Below are positions 52,716 through 63,375 of a stretch of 64,000 bases of DNA, piece by piece (the first letter of the stretch is position 1; each line of letters opens with the position of its first letter). Where the stretch lies: NCBI GenBank assembly GCA_013397795.1, contig VZTJ01004315.1, positions 1 through 64,000 on the forward strand, in the 5' to 3' direction. This DNA is from Orthonyx spaldingii. Taxonomy: Eukaryota > Chordata > Aves > Passeriformes > Orthonychidae. The notes beneath the pieces were generated by a model that did not search any database, was not told where the DNA came from, and saw only the letters and a list, made by a program, of their open reading frames with translations. The position numbers were made by a program, and so were the translations under genes.

Positions 52716-53104
52716 ATGAAATGTCCTAAGAACTAAACCCACCCTATTCTTTATAGGGAGGGCTTTTTCCCCTTAAGTCAGAAATACCCGTTCCAGTGGA
52801 ATTCTGCAGGAACCAGCAGCACTCACAGCATTCTGCCCCCATCCATCTCCAGTCCTGATGGCTGCTCAGCTGTCCTGCAGCCTGTTCTTGTTTCTGGTAA
52901 GAGCTCACAGTCTCCTGTTCTCACTTCCTGACATGCACCTTGGCCTGGTTAGAACCATTGCTCCCCCAATCATTTGGAATTGGGAAGTAGAGCTGACAAA
53001 AAAAGCAGAAGAGATTGAGATGAATATGAGTGTTTGGTTCCACCAGTAGCACATCAGCCTTGAGGATGCCATAGAGAAGAGGGAGGGATAAGCTACCAAG
53101 GCAC

Positions 53105-53166
53105 AAAAAAAAAAAAAAAAAAAAAAAGAAAAAAAGAAAAAAAAGGAAAACCAAAAAAAAAGAAAA
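53105..53166 (+). repeat. Long A-rich purine tract
   Basis: A23 followed by A runs broken by single or paired G, with one CC interruption. This is the longest low-complexity tract in the window and a likely length-polymorphic site. The opposite strand reads as a hydrophobic Phe/Leu-rich open frame purely because of this tract, which should not be taken as coding. Confidence 0.95.
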
Positions 53167-53802
53167 CAACCCAGAAGCTAAAATATGCAGCCCTGAACCA
53201 TTCATGCTGTTGTCCAGCCTACTGCTCAGAATTCTGGATGGGGAGAGAGAGGACTGACTCCCATTTCCACCACTGCATTTGTGATCCAGACCTCTCTCTC
53301 TTGGGCTGCTCTGTCTGCGTGACACAGATAACGATGCAATTGTCAAACCTTCTGGTTCCTGCTCTGTGTGCTCAGCGACACTGTCCTGTTTCAAAGCCTG
53401 ATTATTTCCAACCCTGCTGCATTAAAGCTGCTAACTGAGAAGAGCATTGTGCAGGACACAAACTGGCCATGCATCAGAGATCTCAGTTTAAGGTTCTTGC
53501 TGGAGGAATGGTGTGTTTTGATGAATGTTCAGAGCTGGAAACTCAGCCTTATCACACAGAAGTTGCTGTCTGCAGGGAGAGGCATGGGGAGACAAATGCT
53601 GCCTGGCAAAGCAGCCAGCTGACTCCATATCTCTCTCAAACAACACTGGGACATGCTGAGCTAAGGAAGCAGTGGGAGAATGAGCAAAATCACGTCACAG
53701 AGTAAATTAAGAGTCACTCCGCTTTGCAGAGTCTACAGCTGTTGCAACATCCACAAACACAAAACATGGGCTGAAAATGAACCATTGCAAGACTTTCTTT
53801 GG

Positions 53803-53833
53803 TTTTTTTCCTCTTTTTTCTTTCTTTTCTTTT
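53803..53833 (+). repeat. Polypyrimidine tract
   Basis: An uninterrupted run of T and C ending in CTTTTCTTTTGCCC. Simple sequence; no clear acceptor AG directly follows. Confidence 0.85.
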
Positions 53834-54284
53834 GCCCTTGAATGTGTGCAGAAGATATAATCTGACTATTAAATGTTTTTCTAAGAAGAAAACGACAGAC
53901 CCAGAAATAAATACTCTGGGATTTATGGAGCCAGTGCACAGACAGTGGCAGGAAACTTTGCCAGGTTGCTGTAAGAATTCATGAAATGGTCTCTAATGTC
54001 TGCCTGGAAAGCACTGCAATATTCAGTGGGATGGACTGAAAAGCAGCCAACATGGCAAACATCTTGGGTGTTTCTCTGCCAATAATCACCTTTATCAAAT
54101 TTTAACTAGTGATGTCAAAATATTTTTAGCTTGTAGTCATGAAATGGGCAACAAACATAAAAGTTTGCTACTTCACACCAACATATGTTTGGTCTCAAGA
54201 GATTAAGCACTCATCTATTTCCAAATCATGTTTAAATTAAAAAAAATCCAAACTCAAACCTCCAAACAAAACAGCAAACAACCA

Positions 54285-54304
54285 CCCCCCCCCAAAAAAA
54301 AAAA
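54285..54304 (+). repeat. C9A11 junction
   Basis: Nine C bases run directly into eleven A bases. It is a low-complexity compound tract, and the length of each run is prone to sequencing and slippage error. Confidence 0.95.
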
Positions 54305-55375
54305 CAACACAACCTTTTTATCCCTGTCCACGCTGTTGAAACATGTCAGCTTGCACACAAATTATGGTTTTTCAGGACTTCTTATCTCTGATATTTCTCA
54401 TAACATAATGGCTCCAGTGTAGAGACCTGCAAGGTAAAACACAGTATGAAGCATGAGCAAAAAAACTGAGCCTTCCATCAACATGGATTTGCTGACAGGA
54501 GGAAAATGGCTTGGACAAACAGATAACATTTTGGCTTAAAACAAGTTCAGATTGCTGCAACACAGACAGCAAAGGGACAGCAATCTTTTGGCTTTGCAGA
54601 AACAAAAGAGAAATAAGGCCTAGATTTTTAACTTCACTTTCAAACTCTGACTTCAGAACCAATAAAAAAAAATTGAAGTTATTTTGTGAAGACAAAGCTG
54701 AAGTCAAGCACAACCCTCTCAGCTGATATCGATTAAAAGGGGCTGTACAACTCTTCTGATAGGCCACCAGTCTTAGTGACATTCATGACGTCAGCAGGTA
54801 CTTTTGTGAATGTGCTTTTCAACCTTAGCACTGAGAAAACCAGTAAATTAAATAAGCTAATTCTGCCAGTGATCCTACAGCACCTTCTTTTTCTTTTTAT
54901 TAAAGCAGTCAGAAAGGCAAAAAAACATCAAACCCACAAATCCTCTACCATTTTACTACTGAGCTATAGTATATTAAATCATAGATATGAGTCAACAACA
55001 TCATGCTGCTGGGAAGAAATGGAAAACCATTCTGGGAAGAATAAACAAGTGTCATCTGTAGAACACATGGCACAGCACTCGCGTTTGGCTTGCTGGGGGG
55101 AAGCTCAGCTGTGGGCACCACTGTCCCAGGAGGATGTGGCCAGAACACAAAAAACCTGGAGAACAGGGACAAGGACAACGAGGGGCCTAGCAAAGAAAGC
55201 TTAGGGCTGCTTGTTCTGAGGAGCAGAACCCAAACCCCAATCCCCTTTGTGGCAGTCCAGGAACACGTGAGGAGCAGCTGGGAGGAAGGAAGGGTTTCCT
55301 CCACACGTCCCAGCCCCTGGACAGCATTAAGCTCTCTGAAGAACAGGAGTGTCAGAGACAAGACCGAGACAAGCA

Positions 55376-55405
55376 TCCCTGCTGTGACTTTTAGTGCAGC
55401 AGGGA
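55376..55405. repeat. Perfect 9-bp GC-rich inverted repeat
   Basis: TCCCTGCTG (55376-55384) and CAGCAGGGA (55397-55405) pair perfectly around a 12-base loop, inside the locally GC-rich 55.08-55.50 kb patch. It is much shorter than a microRNA precursor stem. Function unknown. Confidence 0.7.
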
Positions 55406-58400
55406 CTTCAGGTTTGTGCAAAACAATTTGGCTAATTTCTGAGGAGTTCATCATGATCTTACTGTGTGTGTCTGCTCTAAGTTTTCTTACCCCGCTGCCA
55501 GAGTGAGAGTGCTCAGCACCTCCTCCTGGTGTCCACCTGGGCCTTCCTTTCAAGCTGCTCCACTTTGCCCTTCCTCCTTTCTGCTTACTGTTCCTGGCTC
55601 ATCAGTGGTTTGCCTTTCTCCCGAGCCTTCCCTCCTGGATGCTGCGAAATGTGCTGGGTTCCCCTTGCTGACTCAGAAATACTTCCCTAGGAGAAGACAG
55701 AGGAACAGGAGAAATACAGCAGTTTCCACAGACTGATCAGGTTGCACAGAAGATGTGCTGCAAATTAAACAAACAATTCCGCTAAAATAAGTGGTAGTAA
55801 CTGAAAGTGCATGAAGGTATAGCAGTGCTATTTTAAACTAATTATTTCTTTAGTTTTTTAAATAACAAGTTTGCATTTCAATGTTACTGTACAGAGTTAG
55901 AGTGCTTCCAAGCACCACTATTCATCTGAGGCTGCAGCATTCCCATTCCAAATTTTAGGCGACAGAGGGAGTGGGTACAGAGAGAAAGAGAAAAATCTTT
56001 TTCAGAATTATGTGTTGATAAATCCAAAAATAGAACATTTTCCAAGCAAATTTTCTACGTGCAAGTATCCTGGCTTCCCAGCAACTCTGTCAGTGACATA
56101 ATGTTAACTTTGTGGGAAAGCAGCTCTGGACAAGAAACTAAGAGCTTTTTGGAGTCTATTCATAACCCTGCATTTGCATTTGATAAACTGCTTCAGTATT
56201 ATAACGATCCCCCTTTAACATGATGATTGATTCTTCTTGTTTTACACAAAAAACATTTGGGTTGAAATGCTAATCTTTCAGCATTTTCTCTATCATTACA
56301 TCAGAAGTTCTGTCAAAATGTTTCAAAACTTCCAGAAAGTTGTTTAGGTATTTTCCTCAACTAAAAACCATTTTACATGGGGCAAGTTTCTCCACATTTT
56401 ATATAAAACTGGCACTAATTTTAATAGATTCAAAACAAAATGGTTAATTATCCAGACAATTATTTAAAGCTAAAAGAAAGTGAGTTATAACACCGTTGTA
56501 GCCATAACAAGAAATAAAAATTTTTGTCTGGTGTTTTCAATTAATATTCCAGATATTTGTCAATTCCCCAAGTGCATTCACAATTTCTTCAAAGAATAGC
56601 ACAGGATCCAAGTTTCTTCTAATTTATGCAGTCGTAATGTTTTTTTTGACATAGTGGAGTTATTCATACCAACATGAGCAGGACCACACTCTGAGCAAGC
56701 GGGATCTTAAAAATAAGTATTCCAACCAAGCTAATGCCAAGGTGAGGGTTTCTTTAGAACTTCTGAACACAAAGTCATCCAGGCAATTCCTCTGCCAAAG
56801 TTTCAGCAGCAGCAAAGGGCTCCCCCAGCACACTCTGAGCTACCCAGACAACCAAGGTGAGCAATCAAGTGCAGGTCTGGTTTCTGCCAGCACCCAGCAA
56901 AGTTTTTATCATGGCACTTCTTGTGAAGGGCACAACACAGCCCAGCCCCAGGGTATTGAACAAAGAATGGCCTCCTGTCCCCTCCTGTGCAGAGCCATCC
57001 AAGCAGCACCTTGGGAACTGGGTACACAGCAAGGACTCTCCACCTGCAGCTTGAGAAGCATCCAGCCCCCACATGCTTCAGCTCCTCTGCATCCATTTCT
57101 ACTTAAAATTCAGCTTTTCCCCAAGTAGTCTGTAAAATTTTTCTCCACTTAACCTCAAATTGCCTTTCTCCCCTGCTCACAACTTGAGCTGAAATGAAAA
57201 AAAAATAAGCTTGGCTTGCCTTGGAGCGTCAAGAAATAAAACCAGCTTCGAAACAACTGCAAACGGCAGAAGTAGGTTTCAGTGGGACTTGTAATGTGCT
57301 GTGAATTACACTGGTGCTTAATTAAATTACCTTGCGGAGTCAGGGCCCAAATGAATGTGAGATACACTCCTCAGTGTTTATTTGGCTAGGATAATTAAGG
57401 TAAGTAACAAAATGAGGGTTTAAAACTAATGTAAATGCAAGTTTCAGTGATTAAGTATTTCTTCATTCAAGCACCTGGCATAGCCTGTTTGGTGTATATA
57501 GTGAACATAAGAATAGGTGAACAAAATTCTTTCCCTGCAATCCTCTGTTACAGAAACCAAATGGGGCAATTTTTAAGAACCAATCCTACCTCATCCTCAT
57601 CCATTTGTAACTATTTCCTTTCAAGCCATTAAATGTCTTTTTTGTTTTTTTTTTGTACCTCCTGGTTCTGGGTTCCATCGGAAGCATGAGCTATTTACTT
57701 ATTTACTTTAAGCCTGGAAAAATGGGAGAGACTTGGAAAAGGCTGGTTTCTTCTTGAGAAGGGGATGAAATTTCACACTGGTTCTTATTGAAACCAGTTC
57801 ACATATCCCAGGCCTTTCCTCTCCCTACCTCATCTCTCCTCCACCCACATAATTTGCCCATTTATGCATCAAATCTGGTATAATAAATTGAACTCCCTAA
57901 AGACCTTGAATCCATTTCCACTCCATCACACAAGGGCAGCTCCACCTGGGGCTGTGAAATGGCATTAGGGTAGTGGAGAATATGCTTTGCAGTATTAACA
58001 TGAATTAAACTGGAATTGAAAATAAAGACCCCTGAACAGAGTTTCTTTTTGCAGCACTAATAAAATCTGCATTCTTGGCAGCAGTACCCAAAATCTGGCT
58101 GGTGCACTGAAAACAGAAACCCTTCCTCTGGCTGGTGTTGCCCCTTTCCTTCCCAGGGCTGCCAAAAACCACAGGTCGCTGCTGGAGGGGAACACCCATC
58201 AAGGCCTCTCTTAGTTTGGGGTCTCACCAGGATGAATATTATTAGCTCAGGGATACCAATTCATCTGCCAATGTCCTCAGCTGATGGAAAAAACTGATTT
58301 GAACAGAAATGAGTGGATGGGGAAAAAAGTTGCCAGTAAAGTTTTGAAGTTTTCAAAGGTTTTGTTTTGATGTAGAGTTCAAGGCTCCAGTAAACCTTTC

Positions 58401-58929
58401 TGCAAGTTTAAATGAAACTGAAAATGTGATAAGCTAAACTCTGTGGTTTGCTGGAATAACCAAAATCTATGGACTAGACTTATTTTTACTGAAGGATACT
58501 GACTCAGTTCAGTAGCTTTCCTACACTGAGTTCTTATTGATATTTCTTTGTTGTCACTTGTATTTATCACCTACTGTATACATGTAATTCTGAAATCCAT
58601 CTTTTTCCAATGGCATCTCGTATTTCTAGTGAGACACCACTGGAGATTCCCACAATGACTGGCTTCATACAGCAGTTCTTTGTCTCCCACAGGAACAACA
58701 AGGAATGATAAACCATTCAAAGGGAATCTTGAAACTCTGCAGCAGCAAGTCCTGAGAGGGAAAAAGTACCTGATGATTTGAAAGGTTTCTCTTAAGTTTC
58801 CTGCAACGTGGCATCAGCCTTCAGATGATCTGCTGGGAGCTCATCAGACCCCCAGATGCATCATTACTCAGAGAACTACACTGTTATGGTCTTCCTACAA
58901 CCAGCACAGGCAATGCCAGTAAATAAACT

Positions 58930-59154
58930 ATGGAAGCCAAATCAGTATTCCTTCAAGAGCTAGGAGGAGAAATATTGCCACAGAGGGATCATTGTCTACT
59001 GTACCTTACTGTTACAAAAGTTCCATTGGAAAAAAACACAGTTGTTGAAGAGAAAGTTAAAAACAAAAAAAGGGACTCCAGGGCTGTTTTATCTGGATTA
59101 CTGTTTCTGGTATTCTGCTGTGCGGTCTCCTGTTACTATCTGGAAACTTTTTAG
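58930..59154 (+). CDS. Hypothetical 74-residue frame with C-terminal hydrophobic segment
   Basis: The frame starts at an ATG in a favourable context (A at -3, G at +4) with an in-frame stop just upstream. It encodes 74 residues: an acidic/polar first half, a basic stretch near residues 43-50 (KVKNKKRDSR) and a hydrophobic end (AVLSGLLFLVFCCAVSCYYL) before a short ETF tail. An AATAAA begins five bases after the stop (59159-59164). A basic patch followed by one terminal membrane segment is the layout of tail-anchored microproteins. I recognise no family, short frames of this kind arise by chance, and AATAAA is common in AT-rich DNA. It is probably not a gene. Confidence 0.12.
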   Translation: MEAKSVFLQELGGEILPQRDHCLLYLTVTKVPLEKNTVVEEKVKNKKRDSRAVLSGLLFLVFCCAVSCYYLETF

Positions 59155-59275
59155 AATCAATAAAGTGATCTAACATCTTCTGCTAAACTTGAACTCTCTT
59201 CAGGCTGCAAACAACTCTGTAGGGCCATACCTGCCTTGTTCCTTCCAGTCCCAAGGAAAACTTACTGAATAGCTG

Positions 59276-59322
59276 GGTATCCCCAGTGTCCAATCACGTG
59301 GATATCCCAAGTGTCCAAAGCC
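59276..59322 (+). repeat. Two-copy 24-bp tandem repeat
   Basis: Unit 1 (59276-59299) begins GGTATCCCCAGTGTCCAATC and unit 2 (59300-59322) begins GGATATCCCAAGTGTCCAAA. The units are about 80% identical with a one-base length difference. It looks like a small replication-slippage duplication and has no evident function. Confidence 0.8.
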
Positions 59323-60045
59323 CTATCATGTATGAGCTCTTAGTCTCTCAAACTAGCAAGTGAACAAGGCGTAAATCCACTCAGCTGAGCAGTCCGTTTT
59401 CAACTCTGGGACAAAATCCTTTGTTCAGGTAACATAACCAAGCTGGCAATCACTCACCTTTTGAAATGTCTTGTGTTACACACAGGAAAAGTGCATGATC
59501 TCTTGCATCAGTGAATCTTAACCCCAGCCTTCTCCATCTCTCTCTTTAGAACATCTGCCTATTAACTGCTACAGAACACTTCAGAGAAACCAGAACAGCC
59601 ACCTGTGAGGAGAATGCTCTTGTTGCAAATAATGTCAGAGATTTCTGTAAACAAAACATTGCAAAGGACCACCCATGGGTGTGATCAGCTACTTTTTTAC
59701 AGGGTACTTTATCAGTGCCTGTCCAGATCCCTCCCAAGTGCACCAGCTATGGCCATTCTCAACTGCACACCGAGAAATGAGTGCAGAAAATGGACTTAAC
59801 TGAGGCCACAAAACATTTATCTTCATACTAGTCTGGTAGATTACCATGTTTATTTGAAGTGGCATAACAGTCTGCAGTTGGGAAAAAAAAAACCAAAACA
59901 AAACCAAACCAACTGTAGGGATTTTCCCTGTGCTTTTTGATTTCTCTGTGCTTTTCCCCAGTGCTTTTGATTTCTCATCAGCAAATAAAAAGGTGAAACA
60001 CTGTTCCATGTGGTACTTTCTTCAATGCTAAAATGTGTGCAGTGT
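59323..60045. other. Non-coding segment
   Basis: Unique sequence with an isolated good minus-strand donor near 59.455 kb (AAAAG then GTGAGT) and an A-run at about 59.88 kb. No open frame of note and no repeat family recognised. Confidence 0.6.
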
Positions 60046-60180
60046 ACTGGAGGGTTAACTCACATAACCTACTTCCCTTGGAAAATTAGTAGGCTGACTA
60101 ATAATCTTTACTCTTAGGAGGCTTTAGGATCTTATAAATGGCATTACTTTAAAATATGCAGCTGTTGAGATACTTCTAGA
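60046..60180 (+). repeat. Diverged duplicated segment, copy A
   Basis: This copy pairs with 60979-61140. Shared landmarks in order are GGAGGG followed by TTAACTCACA, CTCCC/TTCCC leading into CCCTTGGAAAATTA, GCTGACTAATAA (GCTGGCTAATAA in B), CTTAGGAGGCTTT (TTATGAGGCTTT), a CTTATAAA/CTTACAAA step, and after an indel CAGCTGTTGAGATACTTCT (CAGCTGTTTGAACACTTCT). By eye the core is roughly three-quarters identical. No family name is recognised. It is either a local duplication or two insertions of one old repeat. Confidence 0.75.
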
Positions 60181-60978
60181 TTTGCTTAAATCAGATAGAA
60201 GCAGCTGGTCTGATCAATATACAAGCTTCTCCTACTGGAGAAAACATGTTCTTCTTCAAGAAAATACACTGCTTGAGGTCAGGATCAGAGAATTGTATAC
60301 AGGAATCTTTACCTGAACCCAAGAACACTAAACTTGACCACTTGCTCCAAGACGCTGAGTTTTACAAATTAATGTGGGTCACGATCTGCCAAAGCCTTAA
60401 TAAACTCCATTTAAATGCATTATAAATTTCTTTCAGAGTCTTGTGGAAAAAATTACTTTTCCTGAAAAAAAAAAAATCTCTAAAATAGGAACTTTTAGTG
60501 AATCATACTTGCCAGCTGCATGAAAGCCCACCAAGGATATTACTCTAACCACAGAAATCACGCTTTTGAAGACCAATATCCTAACAAAACTCACATCAGA
60601 AAAATAAATCACTCCACCTAAAAGTAGTGGATTTTGCTTTGAAATCCATTCCCCTGACCTGCCACGTTCATTTCTCTGAATGAGCTTCAGTGTGAATGCA
60701 GCTTTTTTGCAAGTCAGAGAAAAATGGCACAGTCAGACAAAACAACATTCCCCAAAGGCTCCCTTGTTGTGTGCAGGAGCATTAATAATAAGTTATCTCT
60801 ACTGGAGGCATTTCAACATGACACACCCCAGTGCCACTCTTACTGGTGGGTTTTGGTTTGCTGGGGACTTTTGCTTTGTTTTTAAAGCCACATAACCTCT
60901 CTGGATCTGACTGTATTGGTCAGTCACAGGCAGAAAAAAGAGAAATCATCTTTTCTCCAGTGTTCCAGCACATACAGC

Positions 60979-61140
60979 ATGGTGGAGGGATAATTAACTC
61001 ACAACTCCATCTATTTCCCTTGGAAAATTATTATGCTGGCTAATAAACCTTACAGTTATGAGGCTTTTATGAACTTACAAACCCTGCAGTAATTCCAAGA
61101 GCATGTGTGGTTTGTTCAGCTGTTTGAACACTTCTCACCT
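60979..61140 (+). repeat. Diverged duplicated segment, copy B
   Basis: Direct-orientation partner of 60046-60180, displaced by about 935 bases. It carries the same ordered landmarks, the longest exact run being CCCTTGGAAAATTA, with small indels between blocks. The spacing and same orientation would also suit the remains of two long terminal repeats with degraded internal DNA, but no TG...CA ends, primer-binding site or retroviral reading frame are visible. An unnamed interspersed repeat or a tandem duplication is equally likely. Confidence 0.75.
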
Positions 61141-61342
61141 CAGTCACCCTTTCTCCCTGTGAACTCACGCCCCAAGAACACTTTGCATCAATGAAAAATA
61201 ACTGTATGATTGAAAGTGTATGAGATTCCTGCACATTCACTCCTTCCATGACTAATTAGAGGGTTTGGGGATTTTTTCCTTTTCTACTAAGTGCAGCTAT
61301 GCTGCCAGAGGCTGAGAATTGGGGAGTTTGGTGCTTTAAACC

Positions 61343-61460
61343 ACTCTGGATTTATTATCTGATCTTCAGGTGAACCACTTAAACCTCCAGTGGTTTAATT
61401 TTACCATCTGTAAAACACAAGTAACAATCATCATCTACCTTTAGGTGCCTTCAGACATTC
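61343..61460 (-). mobile_element. MIR-type SINE relic, antisense
   Basis: On the plus strand the blocks ACCACTTAAACCTCC, then TTTTACCATCTGTAAAACAC, then AACAATCATCATCTACC appear in the order and spacing of reverse-complement MIR (CACTTAACCTCTCTG, TTTCCTCATCTGTAAAATGG, GATAATAATAGTACCTACC). Upstream bases (CTCTGGATTTATTATCTG) may be its decayed tail side. It is the same class of element as the one near 18.7 kb. The copy is ancient, without function visible in the sequence. Confidence is moderate because the match is interrupted by small indels and there was no alignment tool. Confidence 0.55.
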
Positions 61461-63257
61461 CAGGGAAAACACTATCTCAAGGCCATGGGGATTTGCCAAA
61501 CCTGTTGTACTGTGGGATCAACTTCTTCCTCCAACCTTCCACAAAAGTTCTTGCCATTAGGCAAGCAGAGAATGCAGAACATGCTGACAACCCTACCTTA
61601 TTTCTTCCCATGAAAAAGACTTAAAAAATAAACTACACGTAATATTTTCCAAAACATTGCAAATAAACACTGCACCAATTTAGTAAAGACCATGTAGAAC
61701 AGTAAAAATGAAGAAGTCTGAATAAACATTTCTAAATAACGAAAGAACTGTTCCATACAACAGCTTGTGTCCATTTATCCCTCTCCACCTGAAAATACCT
61801 GAGAAAACTGATGGAGATCATGAGAACAAGTGAGAGCTGCAAGGCATCCTCCTGTGACTTTTCTGAATGGCATTTCCCTCTTGGGCTGCTGATGTGATCC
61901 CCTTGGAGACACAGTCAATAAATGTCCTGGAAAATATGCTTTTATTTCATAAATGATTTCTTTAACGAGTGTGAATGTGACACTTGGCACTTTCAGTACT
62001 AAGAAGAGCTGAGAAACATCTACAACAAAGCAGGAATGACATGAAATTCATTCTCACCAACACATAGGTATTCCTGAATGTCAGAACACACACTAGTCAC
62101 CAGCACATTTGGAGACTTGAAAACATCTGGAATGCCAACTGAACAAGGCCAGCTACGTCACCTGCCTGGTATTTAATGCAAAGAAACACACTGTGCTATG
62201 TCTCTTCCCCAGCATTTATTCCAGGCAAGAGATTTTTGTTCTTTATTTTTCAAATCAAAATTTTAAAAATAAAATAACCAACCAAACAAAAGGAACCCCA
62301 AACACAAAACACCACCTCTGCAGTAGCTACTCACCAACATTATTCCTCTTTGAATTGGAAGATGTGATTTCATAGTGGCTCATGACATCAAAAAAGGAGA
62401 GAAGGACAGCATTTCTACCAATAAAATGCTTTTTCTTCACTTTCCCACTTTGGCAAAACATTTTAGGAGATTCTAAGTCATTGCAAACAGCAATCACAGG
62501 AAGGAAATAAAGCTCTGTTCAGCTTTGCACATCTATATTCCAGTGCATACAAAAATCATACAGCACTCCTCAATATATTTTCAGAATACTTGGCAACAAT
62601 GCATTAAATATAACCATGGCTGCATGTTGGCTCTTTGTTCCTGTACTCAGAGGTGGAAGACTTATGAAGTGGTGTCTTTCATCTTCTGAAGCTTGCAGGA
62701 GACTTTTTTCCCTTTAAGTATACACATTACAAGGTTTGCAGAGGGTAAAGTCAACAAACTGTGCCCAGCAGCTGGAACACAGAGCAGAGAAACCAGTTCC
62801 TGTTGGGGCTGAGTCTCCAGCTCCACATTAGTCACCAAGAACGCGGAGCCCTCAGACAGAGGTGCTTTGTTCTCATCCCAGAAAATCCCAGTGCATCCCG
62901 GGAATCTCACGCTCACAGAGGCCTCATCACAGAGTTTTTACTTGGGCTTGTTTTAAAGCTGGGAAATTCACAATGACCTGAAGTGCTACGTGCCAGAATT
63001 CTGCTCTCAGTGCTCAGCTGGGCCGTCTCTCAACGCTCAGAGCAGTCCAGGCTGACGAGATTTAGAGGCCTGTGACACAACTTTATTTACAGTGCACATC
63101 AGACAAGAGCTCATGTTGATAATCATCCCTATAAAAGCTTTTTATATGCATATAAAATAGATTAACTCCCCACACCGTGGGTTGCCTTGAACATTTCCTG
63201 ATCTATACTTACATTTCTTTGGCCTAGGGAAGAGCAAGTCAGCACAACATAGAAGGG
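61461..63257. other. Non-coding segment
   Basis: Unique AT-rich DNA between the two MIR relics. No exon-like segment with both splice signals was found. A modestly GC-richer patch near 62.82-63.06 kb carries a few CpGs but no recognisable promoter arrangement. Confidence 0.6.
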
Positions 63258-63375
63258 TCCTTATTTATACCCCACAAAACATGTACTTTTGGGAGAAAGG
63301 ATACTAAAGTTCACATACTTGCTCAAGGAGATCAGTGTTGGGTGACAAACTGGTATTGCTGCTCCCAGGTCTACT
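63258..63375 (+). mobile_element. MIR-type SINE relic, sense
   Basis: The blocks TTATTTATACCCCAC, ACTTTTGGGAGAAAGGATAC, ACTTGCTCAAGGAGATCA and CTCCCAGGTCTAC line up with the sense MIR consensus (TTATTATCCCCATTTTAC, AGATGAGGAAACTGAGGC, ACTTGCTCAAGGTCACAC, AACCCAGGTCT) in the same order. Together they span most of the 3' two thirds of the SINE. The copy is diverged and slightly gapped. It lies 2 kb from an antisense MIR, which is not unusual for old intergenic DNA. A related CORE-SINE is possible. Confidence 0.5.

Larger units (their letters stand above)
52716..58929. other. Non-coding segment with low-complexity tracts and a GC-richer patch
   Basis: It carries the longest A-rich tract (53.1 kb), a pyrimidine tract (53.8 kb) and C9A11 (54.29 kb). 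The patch 55.08-55.50 kb is GC-richer, open in several frames on both strands and contains the 9-bp hairpin at 55.376 kb. The segment 55.75-56.70 kb is AT-rich with nothing identifiable. A perfect plus-strand donor (TTAAG then GTAAGT) at 57399/57400 lacks a convincing acceptor partner. Confidence 0.65.

Noticed and set aside
53105..53394. Minus-strand frame of 157 codons with a very hydrophobic Phe-rich stretch
   Set aside because: The hydrophobic run is a direct translation of the A-rich tract at 53.1 kb, so it is a composition artefact.
58215..58240. GTCTCACCAGG, a word found in antisense CR1
   Set aside because: An isolated 11-base match with none of the flanking CR1 sequence.
60046..61140. 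Endogenous retrovirus flanked by two LTRs
   Set aside because: No TG/CA ends, target-site duplication, primer-binding site, polypurine tract or gag/pol-like frame is visible between the two similar segments. Duplication is kept as a neutral description.
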